A DNA stretch of 64,000 nt. Origin: a bacterium. GTDB lineage: Bacteria > Armatimonadota > Zipacnadia > Zipacnadales > Zipacnadaceae. The first letter of the stretch is position 1. Each line of letters begins with the position of its first letter. Below the pieces are notes generated by a model that was not told the origin of the DNA, did no database searches, and saw nothing but the letters and a program-made list of their open reading frames with translations. The DNA is taken from positions 1-64,000 of the forward strand of contig JAUVZM010000002.1 in assembly GCA_030602615.1 (NCBI GenBank), written 5' to 3'. Shown here piece by piece: positions 63,340 through 64,000 of the stretch. The position numbers and the translations under genes were made by a program.

Positions 63340-64000
63340 ATGTTTAATGTACGGACAACTCTGCTCGTCACAGTGACAATTGGACTTATCTTTGGCCTGA
63401 TGGGGCCGGTTTTCGCGCAGGAGAGCGATGGCATCTACATCGCTAACGGTATCGTCGCCCGCATTCGCACGCCAGGCCCCTACGAGAATATCTACCAGCG
63501 CTCAGCCGCCATTGACCAGGCCATTGCCGAAGTGATTTCGATGCAGGATACCCAGAATCCCCAGGTCAGAGTTGCTATGAAGGACGGGAAGTGGTCGGTC
63601 TATTCTGGCCCCGTCCGCATCATCTCGGTCTATCCTGAGGAAGCTGAGGCCAACGGGATCTCAGCGAAGGCACTGGCTCAGATCTGGGCAAAGAATATCA
63701 AGACCCGCCTGCCACTGACCACGCCGAAATCCAAGATGCCCCCTGGAGCTGTACTGCCCGAGGTTGAAGTCTACCCGCTTCCGCCTCCGCCCGCAGCCAC
63801 CACAGAAGCGCAGCCCGGCGCGGCAGAAGCCAGCAGCAATATGTCACGCAGCGCGGCACTGCTGCTTACTATTGATGCGTTCAATGTAACTCGTGCCCTC
63901 TCTGAAGAAGACTATCTAAGCAGGCGCGAGGAGATAGCTCGCAGTCTGTTGAAGAACCTGCGACCGTTCATGGGCGGCGAAGCTCCTGCCATCGAAGCTC
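63340..64000 (+). CDS. Secreted protein of unknown function, C-terminus outside window
   Basis: At least 220 aa, open at the window edge. ATG 63340 is 6 nt behind AAGGAGG. Signal peptide to about FAQES (residues 1-27). The mature part begins DGIYIANGIVARIRTPGPYE with YQRSAAIDQAIAEVIS, and WSVYSGPVRIISVYPEEAE with LAQIWAKNIKTRLP; this beta-alpha pattern recalls short periplasmic domains at the head of some membrane proteins. A Pro-rich stretch then an SRREEIARSLLKNLR helix follow. I do not recognise a named family. Confidence 0.6.
   Translation, partial: MFNVRTTLLVTVTIGLIFGLMGPVFAQESDGIYIANGIVARIRTPGPYENIYQRSAAIDQAIAEVISMQDTQNPQVRVAMKDGKWSVYSGPVRIISVYPEEAEANGISAKALAQIWAKNIKTRLPLTTPKSKMPPGAVLPEVEVYPLPPPPAATTEAQPGAAEASSNMSRSAALLLTIDAFNVTRALSEEDYLSRREEIARSLLKNLRPFMGGEAPAIEA

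Overview
The window is about 64 kb of GC-moderate bacterial chromosome, apparently from a metagenome or little-studied genome. ATG, GTG and TTG starts preceded by AGGAGG-type sites, a SEDS/PBP/FHA/PASTA-kinase wall operon, and many uroporphyrinogen-decarboxylase-like (URO-D), Gfo/Idh/MocA, DUF6785-like and discoidin proteins together point to an Armatimonadota-like lineage. This assignment is inference and I hold it with low to moderate confidence. I see no rRNA, tRNA or CRISPR array.

Layout. Positions 1-4.7 kb hold an interrupted, secreted glycoside-hydrolase-like gene (minus strand), two URO-D-family genes and an IS1380-type transposase remnant. Positions 5.4-29.1 kb are one long plus-strand exopolysaccharide cluster. 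It encodes an SLBB outer-membrane exporter, a Wzc-type tyrosine kinase/co-polymerase, a WecA/MraY-type initiating transferase, a LegB-like nucleotide-sugar dehydratase with a sugar-1-phosphate nucleotidyltransferase, a VanZ protein, a methyltransferase, a hexapeptide acyltransferase, a GT2 enzyme, five GT4-like glycosyltransferases, two UDP-aminosugar dehydrogenases, a FemAB/GNAT-like protein, a polysaccharide-deacetylase-like protein, a flippase and a polymerase. Together these would build, modify, export and length-control a surface polysaccharide containing aminouronic acids.

Positions 29.1-34 kb are an accessory, decaying stretch: a [NiFe]-hydrogenase fragment, a Gfo/Idh/MocA oxidoreductase, a SIS-like protein, a guaA tail, and an MFS transporter flanked by two copies of an unassigned 105-bp repeat. 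Positions 34-48 kb hold transketolase, purA with a terminator-like hairpin in its leader, a GNAT protein, recD2, an inositol-monophosphatase-family protein, an O-antigen-ligase/TPR protein, aroQ, an M24 peptidase, an OmpR-type regulator and another Gfo/Idh/MocA gene.

Positions 48.5-57 kb (minus strand) carry a discoidin protein and the envelope operon FHA - FtsW/RodA - PBP - PASTA kinase. Between the PBP and kinase genes lies a 2.4-kb sugar-metabolism cassette (deleted URO-D, SDR, Gfo/Idh/MocA). The junction between the two wall genes is duplicated on both sides of this cassette, and a second PBP survives only as a short 3' tail. The remaining PBP has lost its catalytic Ser, its SxxK Lys and its KTG Lys, so it looks like a pseudo-transpeptidase. 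From 57.1 kb rightward the divergent plus-strand genes are ftsK/spoIIIE, an orphan DNA methyltransferase, rimO, gltX and the start of a secreted protein.

The strongest leads are the catalytically dead PBP in a SEDS/PASTA-kinase operon, the scarred duplication around it, the purA leader hairpin, the 105-bp repeat pair, and the first UDP-sugar dehydrogenase, whose nucleotide-binding and active-site signatures are altered.
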